This document shows, in pieces, positions 9,093 to 19,139 of a stretch of DNA of 48,178 bases. The DNA comes from an uncultured Burkholderiales bacterium (GTDB lineage: Bacteria > Pseudomonadota > Gammaproteobacteria > Burkholderiales > Burkholderiaceae_C). Numbering within the stretch: position 1 is the stretch's first letter; every line of letters starts with the position of its first letter. Below the pieces are notes generated by a model. The model ran no database searches. It saw only the letters and a list, made by a program, of their open reading frames with translations, and was not told the origin of the DNA. Location: positions 1 to 48,178 of the forward strand of contig CAIWWN010000223.1 of the NCBI GenBank assembly GCA_903916355.1, read 5' to 3'. Position numbers and translations under genes: made by a program.

Positions 9093-9809
9093 TCATTCTC
9101 CGAGATAAGCCGCTCTGACCTTGGGGTCGGCCAGCAGGTCATGGCCAGGCCCGGTCATGGTGATCAGGCCCGACTCCATCACATACCCCCGGTTGGCAAT
9201 GGACAAGGCACGGCTGGCGTTTTGCTCCACCAGCAACACGGTCACGCCTTGGGCATAGACATCGCGCACCACCTCAAAAATCTTGTCGACCATGATGGGC
9301 GACAAGCCCATGGACGGCTCGTCCAGCAGCAGCACTTTGGGGCGACTCATCAAGGCCCGGCCCATGGCCAGCATTTGCTGCTCGCCACCCGACAAGGTGC
9401 CGGCCAACTGGTCTTTGCGCTCGCGCAGTCGCGGAAAAATAGTGAACATCTTCTCCATGTCGTCCGCAATGGCGGCGGTATCGGTACGGATGTAGGCACC
9501 CATCTGCAGGTTCTCGGTGATGCTCATGCGGGTGAAAACGCCTCGGCCTTCGGGCACCATGGCCAAGCCCTGTTTCACCAAATCCCAAGGGCCTTGTCCG
9601 GCAATGCTGTGACCCAGATATTCGATGTCGCCGGCATTCAAGGGCTGCGTGCCGGTGATGGCTTTCATGGTGGTGGTTTTGCCGGCGCCATTGGAGCCGA
9701 TCAAAGACACCAGTTCGCCCTCATGCACTTCGAAATCAATGCCTTTGACGGCCTGGATGCCACCGTAAGCCACTTTCAGGCCTTTGACTTTCAGCAAGGT
9801 GGTGCTCAT
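9093..9809 (-). CDS. livF: Branched-chain amino acid type ABC transporter ATPase LivF
   Basis: A 238-residue ATP-binding subunit. It shows Walker A GSNGAGKTT (about 38-46), the Q-loop, signature LSGGEQQMLAMGRAL, Walker B VLLLDEPSMGL and a switch His replaced by Gln in LLVEQNASRAL, which is normal for LivF. It energises import of branched-chain amino acids or related amides together with LivG. It is the last gene of livHMGF; ATG 9809 follows the livG stop by one base (TGAGATG) and has GGGAGGA just upstream inside livG. Confidence 0.93.
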   Translation of the reverse strand: MSTTLLKVKGLKVAYGGIQAVKGIDFEVHEGELVSLIGSNGAGKTTTMKAITGTQPLNAGDIEYLGHSIAGQGPWDLVKQGLAMVPEGRGVFTRMSITENLQMGAYIRTDTAAIADDMEKMFTIFPRLRERKDQLAGTLSGGEQQMLAMGRALMSRPKVLLLDEPSMGLSPIMVDKIFEVVRDVYAQGVTVLLVEQNASRALSIANRGYVMESGLITMTGPGHDLLADPKVRAAYLGE

Positions 9810-9810
9810 C

Positions 9811-10581
9811 TCAGTGTCCTCCCGTGCCCAAATAGGCTTCAATCACTTTGTCATTTTTCTGCACTTCGGCGGGCGTTCCCTCGGCAATGGATTTGCCATA
9901 GTCCAGCACCGTGACACGGTCGCACAAACCCATCACCAGCTTCACATCGTGCTCGATCAGCAAAATGGTGCGGTTGTCGTTGCGAATGCGGTCAATCAAT
10001 TCACGCAATTGCACTTTTTCGGTGGCGTTCATGCCAGCGGCGGGCTCATCGAGCGCAATCAATTGCGGGTCGGTGGCCAAGGCGCGCGCGATCTCCAGGC
10101 GACGCTGGTCTCCGTAAGACAGCGTGCGTGATTTGTAGTCGGCGTATTTGCCAATGCCCACATAGTCGAGCAACTCGTGCGCGCGTTGCGCGATGGCCGC
10201 TTCCTCGGCCTTGAAACTGGGGGTGCGGAAAATCGCGCCCAACAAACCCGAGTGCGTGCGCATATGACGCCCCACCATGACGTTTTCCAAGGCGGTCATT
10301 TCGGCGAACAGCCGAATGTTCTGGAAGGTTCGCGCAATACCCGCTTTGGCCACTTCGTGCACCGCCGTGGGTTCATAGGACTGGTCTGCTAACTCAAAGG
10401 TGCCGCTGTCGGGGGTATACAAGCCGGTGATGACATTGAAGAAGGTGGTCTTGCCTGCGCCATTGGGGCCGATCAAGCCATAGACTTGACCGCGCTCTAT
10501 CGTCATGCCCACATCGGTCAGGGCTTGCAGGCCACCAAAGCGCTTGGAAATGCCGGCCACTTTCAATACGGTGTCGCTCAT
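9811..10581 (-). CDS. livG: Branched-chain amino acid type ABC transporter ATPase LivG
   Basis: A 256-residue ATP-binding subunit with Walker A GPNGAGKTTFFNVITG, signature LSYGDQRRLEIARALA, Walker B LIALDEPAAGMN and His-switch LLIEHDVKLVM, all standard for LivG, plus the C-terminal FGKxIAEGTP-like DYGKSIAEGTPAEVQ segment. Pairs with LivF below LivH/LivM. ATG 10581 lies one base after the livM stop in the same TGAGATG arrangement seen at livG/livF, with AAGGGG as ribosome binding site, so the ATPases are probably made by coupled translation. Confidence 0.94.
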   Translation of the reverse strand: MSDTVLKVAGISKRFGGLQALTDVGMTIERGQVYGLIGPNGAGKTTFFNVITGLYTPDSGTFELADQSYEPTAVHEVAKAGIARTFQNIRLFAEMTALENVMVGRHMRTHSGLLGAIFRTPSFKAEEAAIAQRAHELLDYVGIGKYADYKSRTLSYGDQRRLEIARALATDPQLIALDEPAAGMNATEKVQLRELIDRIRNDNRTILLIEHDVKLVMGLCDRVTVLDYGKSIAEGTPAEVQKNDKVIEAYLGTGGH

Positions 10582-10582
10582 C

Positions 10583-11668
10583 TCAAGCCCCTTCTTTCGC
10601 CAGCAAGGATTTGCCATGCTCAGGTGAAGGCCACAGGCCGCGTGGCCGCATCAGCATGATGGTGATCATGGCCAACGCAATCAGTAACTGGCGCAAAATG
10701 GCGGCGTCCAATCGGCCGTCGGTCAGCGCCTGCAAGGGTCCGGCCACGTAGCGCAGCACCTCGGGCAAAGCCGACAATAAAATGGCGCCCAAAATCACGC
10801 CCGGCAAATGGCCCAGGCCGCCCAGCACCACCATGGCCACGATCATCACCGACTCCATCAGGCTGAAGGACTCGGGCGAAACAAAGCCTTGAAAGCCCGC
10901 AAACATGGCACCGGACACCCCCCCAAACGTGGCGCCCATGCCAAAGGCCAAGAGCTTGAGATTGCGCGTGTTCAGGCCCATCGCCTTGGCGGCGATTTCA
11001 TCTTCCCGAATCGCCATCCATGCGCGCCCGATGCGCGAGTGTTGAATGCGGTGCGAGATCAAAATGGCGAGCAACACCAGGCTGAGAAAAAGGTAAAAGT
11101 ACAAACTCACCGAGGCAATTTCAAAGCCACCGACATCCAGTTTTTTACCCAACTCAATGCCAAAGAAACTGATCGAATCGATCTGATCAATCCCTTTGGG
11201 GCCATTGGTGATGTTGTAGGGTTGATCCAGGTTGTTCAAGAACACCCGGATGATTTCGCCAAAACCCAAGGTCACAATCGCCAAGTAGTCGCCGCGCAAT
11301 TTGAGCGTAGGCGCGCCCAGCAGCAAACCAAACAGCCCGGCGGTGGCCGCTGCGACGGGCACGATCAACCACAGTGGCGCATGCAAGCCGCCTGGAAACA
11401 TAGCGGCGATGGCGGGGAAAGTGTCGGTCAAATGCGGCGACGACAACAGCGCGAACATGTAGGCGCCCACGGCAAAGAAGGCCACATAGCCCAAGTCCAG
11501 CAAGCCGGCGTAGCCGACCACGATGTTCAGGCCCACGGCCAAGAGGACATACAACAAGGCCATGTCGGCAATGCGCACCCAAGCATTGCCAAAGTTCTGC
11601 AACAGCAAAGGCAACAGCACCAAGCCCACGCCCCACAGCAGGTAAGTGAAAATTTTGTTGGATTTCAT
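10583..11668 (-). CDS. livM: Branched-chain amino acid type ABC transporter permease LivM
   Basis: A 361-residue polytopic permease. Eight to ten hydrophobic helices are visible; the family signature VGYAGLLDLGYVAFFAVGAY near residue 45-65, LRGDYLAIVTLGFGEIIR and the EAA-like loop GRAWMAIREDEIAAKAMGLN are present. Forms the membrane channel with LivH. The ATG at 11668 has GGGGAG in the 3' end of livH; seventeen bases separate it from the livH stop. The C-terminus MRPRGLWPSPEHG is typical of LivM. Confidence 0.93.
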   Translation of the reverse strand: MKSNKIFTYLLWGVGLVLLPLLLQNFGNAWVRIADMALLYVLLAVGLNIVVGYAGLLDLGYVAFFAVGAYMFALLSSPHLTDTFPAIAAMFPGGLHAPLWLIVPVAAATAGLFGLLLGAPTLKLRGDYLAIVTLGFGEIIRVFLNNLDQPYNITNGPKGIDQIDSISFFGIELGKKLDVGGFEIASVSLYFYLFLSLVLLAILISHRIQHSRIGRAWMAIREDEIAAKAMGLNTRNLKLLAFGMGATFGGVSGAMFAGFQGFVSPESFSLMESVMIVAMVVLGGLGHLPGVILGAILLSALPEVLRYVAGPLQALTDGRLDAAILRQLLIALAMITIMLMRPRGLWPSPEHGKSLLAKEGA

Positions 11669-11684
11669 CACAACTTCTCCCCTT

Positions 11685-12614
11685 TCAAGCGCGATCGGCC
11701 ACACGTTCACCCATCAAACCCGAGGGTCGCAAGGTCAACACAAAAATCAACACGATGAAGGCAAAAATATCCGAGTAATGGCTGCCCAGCACACCGCCCG
11801 TGAGCTCACCGATATAGCCCGAGCCGATGGATTCGATCAGTCCCAGCAAAATACCGCCAACGACTGCGCCGCCCAAGTTGCCAATGCCGCCAAACACGGC
11901 CGCCGTAAAGGCTTTGAGGCCTGGCAAGAAACCCATGGAGTGCTGCGCCGTGCCGTAGTTGGAGGCATACATGACGCCCGCAATCGCGGCCAACACCGCG
12001 CCAATGATGAAGGTGGCCGAAATCACCATGTCAGGCTTGACGCCCATGAGTGAGGCCACGCGCGGGTTCTCCGCTGTGGCGCGCATGGCCCGGCCTAATT
12101 TGGTCGCGTTGATCAACCACATCAACAGCGCCAGCGACACCGCCGTGACGCCCAAAATCATCACCTGCGTGGGGCTGATCACCGCGCCCGCAATGTCAAT
12201 GGGTTCGTTAGACAACAAGGTCGGGTAGGCCTTGTAGTTGGGCTTCCAGATGATCATGGCCAATGTTTGCAGCAAGATGCTCATGCCAATGGCCGTGATC
12301 AAAGGGGCCAGCTTGGGGCTGTTGCGCAGCGGCCGGTAAGCGATTTTTTCAATCGTGAAGTTCAGCACGGCGGCCACCACGCAGGCAATCAGCAAGGCAA
12401 TGATCAAGATCACCCAACCCGGTGCACCCGGCATGGCTTCTTTCATCATGCCAATCACGCTCCAGCTGGTGAGGGCGGCCACCATGAGTACTTCGCCGTG
12501 GGCAAAGTTGATTAAGTTGATGATGCCGTACACCATGGTGTAGCCCAAGGCCACCAAGGCGTACATGCTGCCCATGACCAGACCGTTGATGATCTGTTGA
12601 AGCAAAACGTCCAT
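11685..12614 (-). CDS. livH: Branched-chain amino acid type ABC transporter permease LivH
   Basis: A 309-residue permease with the N-terminal LivH pattern QQIINGLVMGSMYALVALGYTMVYGIINLINFAHGE and later GRAMRATAENPRVASLMGV, the cytoplasmic coupling loop. First gene of livHMGF. No livK-type binding protein gene lies in the window, so the substrate (branched-chain amino acids, urea or amides) is unproven. The ATG at 12614 is preceded by CGGAGAA; a much longer in-frame extension reaches the rarA terminator and is not coding. A six-base inverted repeat (GACTGG/CCAGTC, 12633-12651) lies in the untranslated leader; its meaning is unknown. Confidence 0.93.
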   Translation of the reverse strand: MDVLLQQIINGLVMGSMYALVALGYTMVYGIINLINFAHGEVLMVAALTSWSVIGMMKEAMPGAPGWVILIIALLIACVVAAVLNFTIEKIAYRPLRNSPKLAPLITAIGMSILLQTLAMIIWKPNYKAYPTLLSNEPIDIAGAVISPTQVMILGVTAVSLALLMWLINATKLGRAMRATAENPRVASLMGVKPDMVISATFIIGAVLAAIAGVMYASNYGTAQHSMGFLPGLKAFTAAVFGGIGNLGGAVVGGILLGLIESIGSGYIGELTGGVLGSHYSDIFAFIVLIFVLTLRPSGLMGERVADRA

Positions 12615-12709
12615 GAAAATTCTCCGTTGTGCGACTGGTGGTCGTCCAGTCTTTCCATCGAGGGATGATCGAGGCTTGACGCACCTTGTGAGTGTCATAC
12701 AGCCAAAGC

Positions 12710-12741
12710 AAAAAACCCGCCATGGCGCAAGCAAGGCGGGT
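12710..12741 (-). terminator. Rho-independent terminator after rarA
   Basis: On the minus strand a stem ACCCGCC/GGCGGGT with a 13-base loop (arms 12735-12741 and 12715-12721) is followed by six T (plus-strand A run 12710-12715). It sits after the rarA stop at 12800 and before livH, separating the ftsK-lolA-rarA unit from livHMGF. Confidence 0.75.
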
Positions 12742-12799
12742 CAGGGTGGAGGCATTGTAAGGAGGATGAAGAAATCCTAAGTACTCATTGTGCAGGGGC

Positions 12800-14104
12800 T
12801 TACCCTTGCTCTTGATTTCTTTTTTTCAACTCGTCGAGCTTGTCGGCGATCTTGATTTCCAAGCCTCGGCGCACGGGTTTGTAAAAGCCCGGAGCGGGCA
12901 TGCCATCCGGCAAATAGCGCTCACCGGCCGCAAAGCCATCGGCCTCGTCATGCGCGTAGCGGTAACCTTTGCCATAGTCGAGCTGCTTCATCAAGGTGGT
13001 GGGGGCATTGCGCAGGTGCATGGGCACGGGCCGGGTGCCGTCTTTTTTGACAAAGGCCTTGGCGGCATTGAAAGCCTTGTAGACCGCATTGGACTTGGCG
13101 GCGACGGCCAAATAAACCAAACACTCGGCCAGCGCCAACTCCCCTTCAGGACTGCCCAGGCGTTCATAGACTTCAGAAGCATCCAAGGCCATGCGCAGCG
13201 CGCGCGGGTCGGCCAGCCCCACATCTTCCGAGGCCATGCGGACCATGCGCCGGGCCAGGTACTTCGGATCTGCACCGCCATCGAGCATGCGCGCAAACCA
13301 ATACAGTGCGGCATCAGGGTCTGAACCGCGCACGGATTTGTGCAAGGCACTGATCGTGTCGTAGAACTGCTCGCCGCCCTTGTCGTAGCGGCGCATGCGT
13401 TCGCCCAAGACCTTGAGCAACCAAGCGTCGGTGACGGGGTCTATTTTTTCACGCTGAGCCGCCACCGCCAAGGTTTCCAGGGTGTTGAGCAGGCGGCGGG
13501 CATCGCCATCGGCATAGGCAATCAAACGCCGTTCGGCATCAGGCTCCAGTGTGGCAATGGCACCGATGGCGTGGGCCTTGGCCACAATGCGTTGCAAATC
13601 TTCTTCGCTCAGGGGTTGCAACACATACACCGCCGCGCGCGACAGCAAAGCGGAATTGACCTCGAAAGAAGGGTTCTCGGTGGTCGCCCCAATGAAGGTG
13701 AACAAACCACTTTCCACATGCGGCAAAAAAGCATCTTGCTGGCTTTTGTTAAAGCGGTGCACCTCGTCAACAAACACAATGGTGCGCTGGGGCTGCAAAC
13801 CGATGCGCGCCTGCTCGGCCTGGTCCACCGCTTCGCGAATGTCTTTCACACCGCCCAACACCGCACTGATGGTGATGAATTGGGCATCGAAGGCGTCGGC
13901 CATCAAGCGGGCGATGGTGGTTTTGCCCACACCGGGTGGCCCCCACAAAATGCAGCTGTGCGGTTGCCCAGACTCGAAGGCCAAACGCAGCGCCAAGCCC
14001 TCGCCCAGCAAATGTTGCTGCCCGATCACCTCGCCCAAGGTGTGCGGGCGCAGGCGCTCCGCCAAGGGCTGGTGCAGCGCATTCAGGGCGGCAGGGGCGC
14101 TCAC
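12800..14104 (-). CDS. rarA: Replication-associated recombination protein A (AAA+ ATPase RarA/MgsA)
   Basis: A 434-residue clamp-loader-like ATPase acting at stalled replication forks. Walker A GPPGVGKT (55-62), Walker B IVFVDEVHRFNKSQQD, sensor 1 GATTENPSFEVN, sensor 2 DARRLLN and the C-terminal tetramerisation part (RGSDPDAALYWFARMLDGGADPKYLARR) are all present; length is normal. GTG at 14104 is chosen because GAGGG, overlapping the lolA stop, sits at a suitable distance; an upstream TTG at 14134 would overlap lolA. Third gene of ftsK-lolA-rarA, an order well known in Betaproteobacteria. Confidence 0.93.
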   Translation of the reverse strand: MSAPAALNALHQPLAERLRPHTLGEVIGQQHLLGEGLALRLAFESGQPHSCILWGPPGVGKTTIARLMADAFDAQFITISAVLGGVKDIREAVDQAEQARIGLQPQRTIVFVDEVHRFNKSQQDAFLPHVESGLFTFIGATTENPSFEVNSALLSRAAVYVLQPLSEEDLQRIVAKAHAIGAIATLEPDAERRLIAYADGDARRLLNTLETLAVAAQREKIDPVTDAWLLKVLGERMRRYDKGGEQFYDTISALHKSVRGSDPDAALYWFARMLDGGADPKYLARRMVRMASEDVGLADPRALRMALDASEVYERLGSPEGELALAECLVYLAVAAKSNAVYKAFNAAKAFVKKDGTRPVPMHLRNAPTTLMKQLDYGKGYRYAHDEADGFAAGERYLPDGMPAPGFYKPVRRGLEIKIADKLDELKKRNQEQG

Positions 14105-14114
14105 CGATTCGCCC

Positions 14115-14828
14115 TCAAGGCCGTACCACGTCAACGCCGACGGGCGGTTTGAATTGAAAGTGATCGCCTGCCCATGCTGGGTTCATTTCAAAACCGGTGA
14201 AGGTCAGCACCGAGCGCTGGCCAAAACTGTCTTGCACCTCCAGCACGGCCAAGGCGGGGCCTTTGTCGGTGCTGCGAAACGCCGCCAACACCGATTGAAT
14301 TTGCCCGTCTTTGGATTTGGGCGTGGCGCGCATCCATTGCAAACCTTCTTGGTCCGGTTCAGCTTGAAACACGAAGTCCGCCTGCAAAGCCTTGAGGTCG
14401 CTGCTGGACGTCAAAATGGCCGCCGGCGTCGCGCCCAAGGCCTGGGCTTGTTTGCGCGCCGTGACCTGATTCAAATCCACGTCGTACATCCACAGGGTTT
14501 GGCCATCGGCCACCAAGGTTTGCGCGAAGGGTTTTTGGTAAATGAAACGGAAACGACCGGGCCGGTCAAACTCAAAAATCCCCGTGGATATTTTGCTGCG
14601 GCCCACTTTGCCGTCCTTGGCCGGCGCGGTCACCACTTGCGAGAATTGCGCTCGCCCCGATTTGGCTTGGCGCATGAACTGCTCCAGCGCATCCAGGCCA
14701 TTGGCGCAGGCCGCAGTGGACAAGGCCCCCCCCAACAGCGCACACAGCATTCCCACCATCCCCAAGGATGGCCTGGCGGCTCGCAGCACCCATGGGGCCA
14801 GAGACTTCAGCATGCGCAGCGTGGTCAT
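14115..14828 (-). CDS. lolA: Outer-membrane lipoprotein carrier protein LolA
   Basis: A 237-residue periplasmic chaperone that takes lipoproteins from LolCDE to LolB. A long signal peptide (about 43 residues, ending STAACA) precedes a mature part with the LolA pattern [60 protein letters not shown] and the C-terminal FTGFEMNP. Its ATG overlaps the ftsK stop in an ATGA junction, so it is probably translated by re-initiation. The inner-membrane partners LolC and LolD are encoded in the same window at 41764-43738, a separate locus. Confidence 0.92.
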   Translation of the reverse strand: MTTLRMLKSLAPWVLRAARPSLGMVGMLCALLGGALSTAACANGLDALEQFMRQAKSGRAQFSQVVTAPAKDGKVGRSKISTGIFEFDRPGRFRFIYQKPFAQTLVADGQTLWMYDVDLNQVTARKQAQALGATPAAILTSSSDLKALQADFVFQAEPDQEGLQWMRATPKSKDGQIQSVLAAFRSTDKGPALAVLEVQDSFGQRSVLTFTGFEMNPAWAGDHFQFKPPVGVDVVRP

Positions 14829-17245
14829 TCGGCGCGATTCGGAACCAAAATCTCACGCTGACCGCTGCCACTCATGGCGCTGACCAGTCCGGCTTTTTCC
14901 ATTTCTTCGACCAAGCGGGCGGCGCGGTTGTAGCCGATCTTCAAGTGGCGTTGCACCAGCGAAATACTGGCCTTGCGGTTCTTCAACACCACTTCCACGG
15001 CCTGGTCGTACATCGGGTCTTTTTCACCGCCGTCACCATCGGACGGGCCGTCATCGCCATCGACCGTGCCGCCTTCGAGCACGCCTTCGATGTAGTCCGG
15101 GCCGCCTTGGGATTTGAGGTAACTCACCACGCGGTGCACTTCGTCGTCGCTGACAAAGGCGCCGTGCACGCGAATAGGGAAACCCGTGCCCGAAGGCATG
15201 TACAGCATGTCGCCCATGCCCAGCAAAGCTTCTGCGCCCATTTGGTCCAGAATCGTGCGGCTGTCGATTTTGCTAGACACCTGGAACGCGATGCGGGTCG
15301 GGATGTTGGCCTTGATCAAGCCGGTGATCACGTCCACGCTGGGGCGCTGCGTGGCCAAAATCAAATGGATGCCTGCCGCACGCGCCTTTTGCGCCAAGCG
15401 GGCAATCAGCTCTTCAATCTTCTTGCCGACCACCATCATCAAGTCGGCCAACTCGTCGATCACCACCACAATGTGCGGCAAGCGTTTGAGCGGCTCGGGA
15501 TCGTCCGGCGTCAAGCTGAACGGGTTGTAGATGAACTCTTCGCGGGCCGTGGCCTCGTCGATCTTGGTGTTGTAACCGGCCAGGTTACGCACGCCCATTT
15601 TGCTCATCAGCTTGTAGCGGCGCTCCATCTCGGCCACACACCAGTTCAGTCCATGGGCGGCTTGCTTCATGTCGGTGACCACAGGCGCGAGCAAATGCGG
15701 AATGCCTTCGTAGACCGACATTTCCAGCATCTTCGGATCGATCATCAGCAAGCGGACATCGCGCGCTTCGGCCTTGTAGAGCAAGGACAAAATCATCGCG
15801 TTGATACCGACCGATTTACCGGAGCCCGTGGTGCCGGCCACCAGTACGTGAGGCATCTTGGCCAGATCGGCGACCACCGGATTGCCCCCGATGTCCTTGC
15901 CCAAACCAATGGTCAGCATGGACTTGGCTTCGTGATACACCTGCGAGCCCAAAATCTCGCTTAACTTGATGGACTGGCGTTTGGCGTTGGGCAACTCCAG
16001 CGCCATGAAGTTCTTGCCCGGAATGGTTTCGATCACCCGGATCGAAACCAAGCTCAGTGAGCGCGCCAAATCTTTGGCCAAATTGACCACCTGCGAGCCC
16101 TTGACGCCGGTGGCCGGTTCAATTTCGTAGCGCGTGACCACCGGGCCCGGCGCGGCGGCCAGCACACGCACTTCAACGCCAAAATCTTTCAGGCGCTTTT
16201 CAATCATGCGGCTGGTCATTTCCAGCGTTTCCAGCGCCACGCCTTCTTGCCGCAGCGTCAAATGGTCGAGTAAATCCACCTGCGGCAACTTGCTGTCGGG
16301 CAATTCGTTGAACAAGGGTTTTTGCCGCTCTTTTTGCACCCGTTCACTGGGCGTCACGGCCTGAGCGGTCGGCTCAATCAACACCGGGGTATGCACAGCA
16401 GGTGTGGGCTCTTCCTGAATCGGTTGCCGAAGCAGGGGCTCTAGCGTGGGCTCAGTCAAACCGGTGCGGTCGGCCACCAAGCTCTGCATGGAAGGCTCCA
16501 TCGGCTCCACCGGCACAGGGTGATCGCGCTCGCGAAGGGCCTGCTGGCCGAGCGCGTAATCTTGTTGAATTTCGAGTTTTTCTTGTCGCGATGCAATCAA
16601 GCCATCGATCCACGCACCAATCGACTCGGCCAAGCGGCCCCAGGAAAAGCGAAAAACCAGGGCAACGCCCAAGACCCCGAAAACCAAGCTGGCCAAGGCC
16701 GAGCCGGTGAAGCCCAGCCATTGCAGACTCAGCTTGCCCACCGCATAACCCAAAGCGCCGCCACTTTGCCCAGGCAAACTCGCATCCAACTTGTACAAGC
16801 GCAGCCACTCCATGGAGCAGCTGGACGCCAACAAAATCAGCAAGCCCAGCCAAAAAGCGGCTCGACTGCGTGTGAACTCGAAAGAAGAGCCTAAAGGGGC
16901 TTCTTCGCCCCGTAACCACACGGCCAACGCCACCAACCAGGCACGCGCGCCGGCCACCAGACACCACCAGGCCGAGAAGCCCAATGAAAAATAGGCAATG
17001 TCCGCGGTCCAAGCGCCCAAACGCCCTATCCAATTGCGCACCTGCGTGTCCGCACCAGAGCTGGACCACGAGGGATCTTGCACGTTGTAGCTGAGCAGCG
17101 AAAAGAAGCACAGCAGCAGACAGGCCCCTGCGACAAACAGGCCAAATTCTTGGGTAAAGCGGGTCAAGCCCGTGCGCGGTGCAGCCACCTCTTCGGCTGG
17201 GGGTGGGCCTGAGGGGTTGACGAGAGTGTGAATGGAGTACGTCAT
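14825..17245 (-). CDS. ftsK: DNA translocase FtsK
   Basis: An 806-residue septal DNA motor that pumps chromosome dimers toward XerCD/dif. The N-terminus has four membrane helices (about 33-55, 78-112, 133-155, 185-208), then a short Pro/Glu-rich linker (about 235-320), the alpha domain, Walker A GTTGSGKS (471-478), Walker [11 protein letters not shown] (about 594-603), and a C-terminal winged-helix gamma domain (about 740-806, with [19 protein letters not shown]) that reads KOPS. The linker is far shorter than in E. coli FtsK, as is usual for Betaproteobacteria. First gene of the ftsK-lolA-rarA unit; divergent from trxB across 173 bases. Confidence 0.95.
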   Translation of the reverse strand: MTYSIHTLVNPSGPPPAEEVAAPRTGLTRFTQEFGLFVAGACLLLCFFSLLSYNVQDPSWSSSGADTQVRNWIGRLGAWTADIAYFSLGFSAWWCLVAGARAWLVALAVWLRGEEAPLGSSFEFTRSRAAFWLGLLILLASSCSMEWLRLYKLDASLPGQSGGALGYAVGKLSLQWLGFTGSALASLVFGVLGVALVFRFSWGRLAESIGAWIDGLIASRQEKLEIQQDYALGQQALRERDHPVPVEPMEPSMQSLVADRTGLTEPTLEPLLRQPIQEEPTPAVHTPVLIEPTAQAVTPSERVQKERQKPLFNELPDSKLPQVDLLDHLTLRQEGVALETLEMTSRMIEKRLKDFGVEVRVLAAAPGPVVTRYEIEPATGVKGSQVVNLAKDLARSLSLVSIRVIETIPGKNFMALELPNAKRQSIKLSEILGSQVYHEAKSMLTIGLGKDIGGNPVVADLAKMPHVLVAGTTGSGKSVGINAMILSLLYKAEARDVRLLMIDPKMLEMSVYEGIPHLLAPVVTDMKQAAHGLNWCVAEMERRYKLMSKMGVRNLAGYNTKIDEATAREEFIYNPFSLTPDDPEPLKRLPHIVVVIDELADLMMVVGKKIEELIARLAQKARAAGIHLILATQRPSVDVITGLIKANIPTRIAFQVSSKIDSRTILDQMGAEALLGMGDMLYMPSGTGFPIRVHGAFVSDDEVHRVVSYLKSQGGPDYIEGVLEGGTVDGDDGPSDGDGGEKDPMYDQAVEVVLKNRKASISLVQRHLKIGYNRAARLVEEMEKAGLVSAMSGSGQREILVPNRAE

Positions 17246-18366
<1,121 letters not shown>

Positions 18367-18420
18367 AGCCTCTGGATTCAAGCCGACGCCGCCTCTATTC
18401 AGGTGGGCGTCAAAAATAGC

Positions 18421-18426
18421 TATAAT
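18421..18426 (+). promoter_or_regulatory. -10 element of the rpmB-rpmG promoter
   Basis: A perfect TATAAT, 158 bases before rpmB. The -35 region about 17 bases upstream (TTCAGG) is weak. The resulting leader of roughly 150 bases contains the short hairpin CGTTC/GAACG (about 18451-18464); long leaders in ribosomal protein operons often serve feedback control, but no such element is recognised here. Confidence 0.5.
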
Positions 18427-18583
18427 CTAAGGCTTTGCTGCGTATCAGCTTCGTTCTTTGGAACGCTGCGCATTCAGCAAATTGGGTTACCGCCACCCTT
18501 CTGGCGAGGTGAGGTTGGATTGCCAGGTCAGTGTCATTCGGACATCGGCCCCTGGGCACCAGCTGTTTATATCGGAGTGCACT

Positions 18584-18817
18584 ATGGCACGCGTCTGCGA
18601 CGTAACGGGCAAAGGCCCAATGACGGGGAACAATGTTTCCCACGCCAACAACAAAACCAAGCGCCGGTTCTTGCCGAACCTGCAATATCGCCGTTTCTGG
18701 GTTGAGACCGAAAACCGTTGGGTGCGCCTGCGCGTGTCCAGCGCCGCTCTGCGCCTGATCGACAAAAACGGTATTGATGCCGTGCTCGCAGATTTGCGCG
18801 CACGCGGTCAAGCTTAA
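18584..18817 (+). CDS. rpmB: 50S ribosomal protein L28
   Basis: A 77-residue basic ribosomal protein. [20 protein letters not shown] and [17 protein letters not shown] are the L28 signature, and length is typical. GGAG at 18574-18577 lies six bases before the ATG. Longer in-frame extensions upstream are leader sequence. Followed 23 bases later by rpmG, the usual rpmB-rpmG pair. Confidence 0.96.
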   Translation: MARVCDVTGKGPMTGNNVSHANNKTKRRFLPNLQYRRFWVETENRWVRLRVSSAALRLIDKNGIDAVLADLRARGQA

Positions 18818-18840
18818 ACCCATAACAGGAGCCCCATACC

Positions 18841-19011
18841 ATGGCAACCAAAGGCGGACGCGAAAAAATCAAGCTGGAATCTACAGCTGGCACTGGTCAC
18901 TTCTACACGACCAGCAAAAACAAGAAAACAATGCCCGAGAAAATGTCGATCATGAAGTTCGACCCTAAAGCTCGCAAGCACGTGGAATACAAAGAAATCA
19001 AACTGAAGTAA
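18841..19011 (+). CDS. rpmG: 50S ribosomal protein L33
   Basis: A 56-residue ribosomal protein starting [20 protein letters not shown] and ending [10 protein letters not shown], clear L33. It lacks the zinc-binding CxxC pairs, so it is the zinc-independent form. AGGAG at 18827-18831 is the ribosome binding site. It is co-transcribed with rpmB and followed by two hairpins. Confidence 0.95.
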   Translation: MATKGGREKIKLESTAGTGHFYTTSKNKKTMPEKMSIMKFDPKARKHVEYKEIKLK

Positions 19012-19024
19012 TTCAATTTGATTT

Positions 19025-19043
19025 CACAGGTCTTGGACCTGTG
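19025..19043 (+). other. Strong hairpin directly after rpmG
   Basis: Perfect 8-bp stem CACAGGTC/GACCTGTG with loop TTG, 13 bases after the rpmG stop. It has no T run, so it is probably an RNA-stabilising 3' hairpin or part of a tandem terminator with the next element. Confidence 0.55.
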
Positions 19044-19053
19044 ATTCCCCATC

Positions 19054-19085
19054 AAAAAACCGCTGAATTCTCAGCGGTTTTTTTT
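19054..19085. terminator. Bidirectional rho-independent terminator between rpmG and the desaturase gene
   Basis: Stem CCGCTGA/TCAGCGG (19060-19066 and 19071-19077) with loop ATTC, followed by eight T on the plus strand and preceded by six A (six T on the minus strand). It ends rpmB-rpmG and also the convergent desaturase gene that stops at 19140. Confidence 0.88.
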
Positions 19086-19139
19086 GGGGTCTCCGAACAG
19101 CCCCGGTCACCCGTGGCGCCCTCACACTCACACTGAAAA

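Noticed and set aside
10808-11758. Plus-strand frame opposite livM
   Set aside because: Shadow of livM; no ribosome site and no domain.
12633-12651. Short inverted repeat in the livH leader considered as a riboswitch or attenuator
   Set aside because: Only six paired bases and no T run; no known riboswitch fold recognised.
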